This document shows, piece by piece, positions 61,454 through 64,000 of a stretch of DNA of 64,000 nucleotides (position 1 is the stretch's first letter; every line of letters begins with the position of its first letter). A model generated the notes under the pieces. The model was not told the origin of the DNA, did not search any database, and saw only the letters and a program-made list of their open reading frames with translations. The stretch is from Bdellovibrio sp. KM01 (lineage in GTDB: Bacteria > Bdellovibrionota > Bdellovibrionia > Bdellovibrionales > Bdellovibrionaceae). The position numbers were made by a program, and so were the translations under genes. The stretch lies in NCBI RefSeq assembly GCF_013752535.1, contig NZ_CP058348.1, positions 1,550,001-1,614,000 on the forward strand, written 5' to 3'.

Positions 61454-62263
61454 ATGGAAATCACAGCTCCGTTAATGGTCACAATTCCACATTCCGGTGA
61501 GAAAATCCCACCCCAAACTCCGTGGTTAAACACGTTGCCTGAAGAAATCGTCATGTGCGATGTGGACCGTTATGTAGACTTCCTGTACGAACCGACACTT
61601 CACAAACTGCAAATCCCATTTGTTAAGACCGAGTGGCATCGTTATGCCGCCGACATGAACCGTGTTCCAGAAGATGTGGATTCCAGCTCCGTGATCGGTA
61701 ATAAAAATCCAGCAGGGATGCACAACCGTGGGTTTCATTGGGTGATCACGACTTACAAACATCAGTTGATGAAAGAACCGATGACTGCACAAGCTCATGA
61801 CGAATTGGTGAAATTGATTTATGAGCCTTTCCATAATAATATCCGCGACCTTTACGCGAAACTTCACGAGAAAGGTTATAAAAAAACCTTTCACATTGAC
61901 GCCCATAGCATGCCGTCGGTGGGAACAAGCGAACATCGCGATCCGGGAGAGCGCCGAGCTGATATCGTGGTCAGCGACAGCAAGGGTAAAAGCTGTGATC
62001 CGCGCTTCAAAGACTTGGTCATCGCTGCTTATGTGACCGCAGGATTTAAAGTTGGATACAATTGGCCGTATTTTGGCGGTCGCGTCACAGAGCAGTACGG
62101 AGATCCTTCTCGCGAAATGCATACTTTGCAGGTTGAAATGAACCGCGAGCTTTACATGGACGAGAAAACAAAGAAGTTGAAACCGGAAGAAGCGAAGAAG
62201 GTTCAGGAGAAAATCGCCTTCGCTTTAAGCTATATCCGCAACAATTTACAGCAGCTAGCCTAG
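61454..62263 (+). CDS. N-formylglutamate amidohydrolase family protein
   Basis: 269 residues from ATG 61454, chosen because AGAGAGG lies 8 bases upstream; a longer form from 61415 adds 13 residues. It shows the family's APLMVTIPHSGEKIPP at the start, CDVDRYVDFLYE, RYAADMNRVPEDVD, a HIDAHSMPSVG metal-binding stretch (~167), DIVVSD and VGYNWPYFGGRVTEQYG, ending with the conserved LQVEMNRELYMD. In histidine degradation this enzyme cleaves N-formylglutamate, but members also act on other N-formyl or N-acyl substrates. No hut genes are nearby. Confidence 0.85.
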   Translation: MEITAPLMVTIPHSGEKIPPQTPWLNTLPEEIVMCDVDRYVDFLYEPTLHKLQIPFVKTEWHRYAADMNRVPEDVDSSSVIGNKNPAGMHNRGFHWVITTYKHQLMKEPMTAQAHDELVKLIYEPFHNNIRDLYAKLHEKGYKKTFHIDAHSMPSVGTSEHRDPGERRADIVVSDSKGKSCDPRFKDLVIAAYVTAGFKVGYNWPYFGGRVTEQYGDPSREMHTLQVEMNRELYMDEKTKKLKPEEAKKVQEKIAFALSYIRNNLQQLA

Positions 62264-62323
62264 GGCGTCGAAGACCGAAAAGCATAGTCATAGGGCGGGG
62301 TTTCATCTAATGATATTCGCTCT

Positions 62324-63733
62324 ATGGCAGAATCTTCGAAAAAATCTTTCCTGAAACGCATCAATAAACCTCTCGCAAGTTTGAAGCTTGCGGTTTTCAT
62401 TATTCTTGCAATTGCAACTTTGACCGCTGTCGGAACTTTCGTTGAAGCAAAGTACGACGCGTACGCCGCTAAAAAACTCGTTTACGACACTTGGTACATG
62501 TACACAATCATGGGCATGCTCGTGTTGAACTTGGTCGCGGTGATGGTGGATCGTCTCCCGTGGAAAAGACGTCATGCCTCTTTTGTACTGGCACATATCG
62601 GTATCATCATTTTGCTTTTCGGTGGATTGCTGACCATGAAATACGGCTTGGATGGATCCATGCGTATCGAAATTGGGCAGAAAAACAATCTGGTGCAAAC
62701 TCCAGAAACAGATCTGGTGGTTTACAGCTCTTTTGACGGCGACCGGTATTCAAAAACTTTCGAGCAGGAAGTAGATTTTTTCAAATATCCACCCTCAAAA
62801 GAAAAACCGACAGATGTGCCGGTTTATGTGGGCGAGATCAAAGTTGTCGACTACAAAAAATACGTCCTGCCTTCTCGTAAGGTCGTAGCGGATGAGAGCG
62901 GTAAAGCGGGATCAGCTTTGCGTTTCCAAATCCAAAATCCCAACGTGAATGTGATCGAATGGTTGGTGCAAAAGAAAGCCAATTCCATTCAGACGCATGA
63001 TTTTGGCCCGGCCCAGGTTCACATCGGTCCTATTCCTGAAAAGGGACAAGGTCGCAACGAGATCTATTTACAGCCCGATAAAGATAAAGGCGGACTTCGT
63101 TACGCCGTTTTTTATAAGGAATCCGAAAAACCTGGCAAAACAGGTTTCGTAAAAGAAGGCGATGTCTTTAATCCCGGCTTTAAAATGGCTATGGATTTCC
63201 GTATCCTTAGGTTCATTCCGGCAGCTTTGGAAGATTGGGATCTGCAAGACATGCCAGCACCCACTCCACTGACGACATCTGCGATTCAAATTCTGTTTGA
63301 GGGCAAGCTTCACTGGGTTTTGTTGAACGATATGGTGAAACTTTTCACCAAAGACGCCGTTTACCTTTTCACGTACGGCAATCGCCGTATCGATATCGGT
63401 TTTCCGATTCAGCTTAAATCCTTTGCGGTGGATCGCTATCAAGGAACAATGAGGGCGGCCGCTTACAAAAGTGTCGTGGAAGTTCCAGAATTGGGCGAGC
63501 GTGAGATTTCCATGAATGAACCGATGAAACACAAGGGCCTTACGGTTTATCAGGCAAGTTTCCAGGAAGAAAACGGTCACCCCGTGGCTTCAATTTTCTC
63601 GGTGAATGCGGACCCAGGGCGTATGTGGAAATACATGGGCTCACTGATTTTATCAATCGGCGTGGTTTTATTGATGTGGTTTAAACATTTGGATTTCAAA
63701 ATAGCTAAAAAGAAAGATGACGGGAAAGAATAG
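62324..63733 (+). CDS. resB: ResB-like cytochrome c biogenesis protein
   Basis: System II cytochrome c maturation protein that, with CcsA/ResC, delivers heme to apocytochrome. 469 residues: transmembrane helices near 19-40 (LKLAVFIILAIATLTAVGTF), 62-80 (YTIMGMLVLNLVAVMVDRL), 88-105 (VLAHIGIIILLFGGLL) and 440-458 (MGSLILSIGVVLLMWF). A large periplasmic domain (~110-435) is typical. LTVYQASFQEENG near 405 matches the conserved GLTVYQASF signature of ResB. It is followed without a gap by the next gene. Confidence 0.93.
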   Translation: MAESSKKSFLKRINKPLASLKLAVFIILAIATLTAVGTFVEAKYDAYAAKKLVYDTWYMYTIMGMLVLNLVAVMVDRLPWKRRHASFVLAHIGIIILLFGGLLTMKYGLDGSMRIEIGQKNNLVQTPETDLVVYSSFDGDRYSKTFEQEVDFFKYPPSKEKPTDVPVYVGEIKVVDYKKYVLPSRKVVADESGKAGSALRFQIQNPNVNVIEWLVQKKANSIQTHDFGPAQVHIGPIPEKGQGRNEIYLQPDKDKGGLRYAVFYKESEKPGKTGFVKEGDVFNPGFKMAMDFRILRFIPAALEDWDLQDMPAPTPLTTSAIQILFEGKLHWVLLNDMVKLFTKDAVYLFTYGNRRIDIGFPIQLKSFAVDRYQGTMRAAAYKSVVEVPELGEREISMNEPMKHKGLTVYQASFQEENGHPVASIFSVNADPGRMWKYMGSLILSIGVVLLMWFKHLDFKIAKKKDDGKE

Positions 63734-64000
63734 ATGAAAAAGCTTTTGCTAGTTTTGACAACAGTTTTGCTTTCATTCTCCACAGTGGTGGCGTTCGCAA
63801 AGCCCGGTGACCAGCTAAAATATCTGCCGGTGCAAGATGGCGGTCGTATTAAACCTTACGACAGTTTCTCTAAAGAGATGCTGGAGATCGTTTACGGAAA
63901 AAGCACTTATGAAGGCCGTAAAGCGACGGAAATCATTCTAACTTGGATGCTTTCACCGCAAGCTTGGGCTGACAAGAAAATCTTTGAAGTGCGCAATCAC
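63734..64000 (+). CDS. CcsA/ResC-like cytochrome c assembly protein, 5' part
   Basis: ATG at 63734 right after the resB TAG; open to the window end (89 codons seen). It starts with a signal-like helix (MKKLLLVLTTVLLSFSTVVAF). The following mature segment GDQLKYLPVQDGGRIKPYDSF and EIVYGKSTYEGRKATEIILTW resembles the N-terminal periplasmic part of CcsA proteins preceding their WWD heme-handling domain, not seen here. The position after resB supports the role. Truncated by the window edge. Confidence 0.7.
   Translation, partial: MKKLLLVLTTVLLSFSTVVAFAKPGDQLKYLPVQDGGRIKPYDSFSKEMLEIVYGKSTYEGRKATEIILTWMLSPQAWADKKIFEVRNH

Overview
The window looks like a chromosomal segment from a Bdellovibrio-type bacterium (Bdellovibrionota). 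This is an inference from gene order, from the many exported proteins and from the style of the encoded proteins; no 16S gene is present. Nearly all of it is coding, with short gaps, many 1-20 bp start/stop overlaps and conserved core genes. I see no tRNA, rRNA, CRISPR array, prophage or insertion sequence.

Layout. 1-8640 (+): a translation and RNA-decay block, infB-rbfA-truB-rpsO-pnp, then an M16 peptidase and dut, followed by a four-unit tandem hairpin array. 8856-14500: envelope and accessory genes (Skp-like chaperone, Yip1-like membrane protein, degenerate lipase-like protein, barrel proteins, GT2 glycosyltransferase, SH3-barrel protein, exported nuclease-like protein). 14575-24110 (+): mutL-miaA-yicC-gmk-rpoZ-rel and a PAS histidine kinase, which overlaps a convergent lipoprotein serine protease. 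25097-27559 (-): barrel protein, lipoprotein and ssb, with two long palindromic elements in the ssb-lipoprotein gap. 27724-41517 (-): a complete type II secretion locus, gspC-D-E-F then gspG-H-I-J-K-L-M-N, split between gspF and gspG by an intrinsic terminator, another long palindrome and a separate gspG promoter. 41675-45429: accessory genes (unknown protein, FMN reductase, HNH endonuclease, two tandem acetyltransferases). 45860-57214 (+): one compact de novo purine operon, purF-E-C-D-N-L-Q-H-M, closed by a strong terminator. 57244-62263: small exported proteins, an acetyltransferase gene broken by a stop codon, a cobalamin adenosyltransferase and an N-formylglutamate amidohydrolase. 62324-64000 (+): ResB and the start of a CcsA-like gene for cytochrome c maturation.

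How it fits together. The type II system would carry folded hydrolases across the outer membrane. Possible cargo or companions encoded here include the trypsin-like lipoprotein and the exported PD-(D/E)XK-like protein, which would suit a predator that digests prey. The gmk-rpoZ-rel group joins guanine nucleotide metabolism to (p)ppGpp signalling, and the purine operon supplies IMP.

The least explained content is non-coding. Four long palindromic elements (about 10163-10332, 26512-26756, 26963-27092, 34868-35119) sit between tandem minus-strand genes. Two clearly share a core but have unrelated inverted arms. A small hairpin motif containing ACCAAGAA recurs four times. The pnp and rpsO leaders are highly structured, and a possible leader or small RNA lies upstream of purF.
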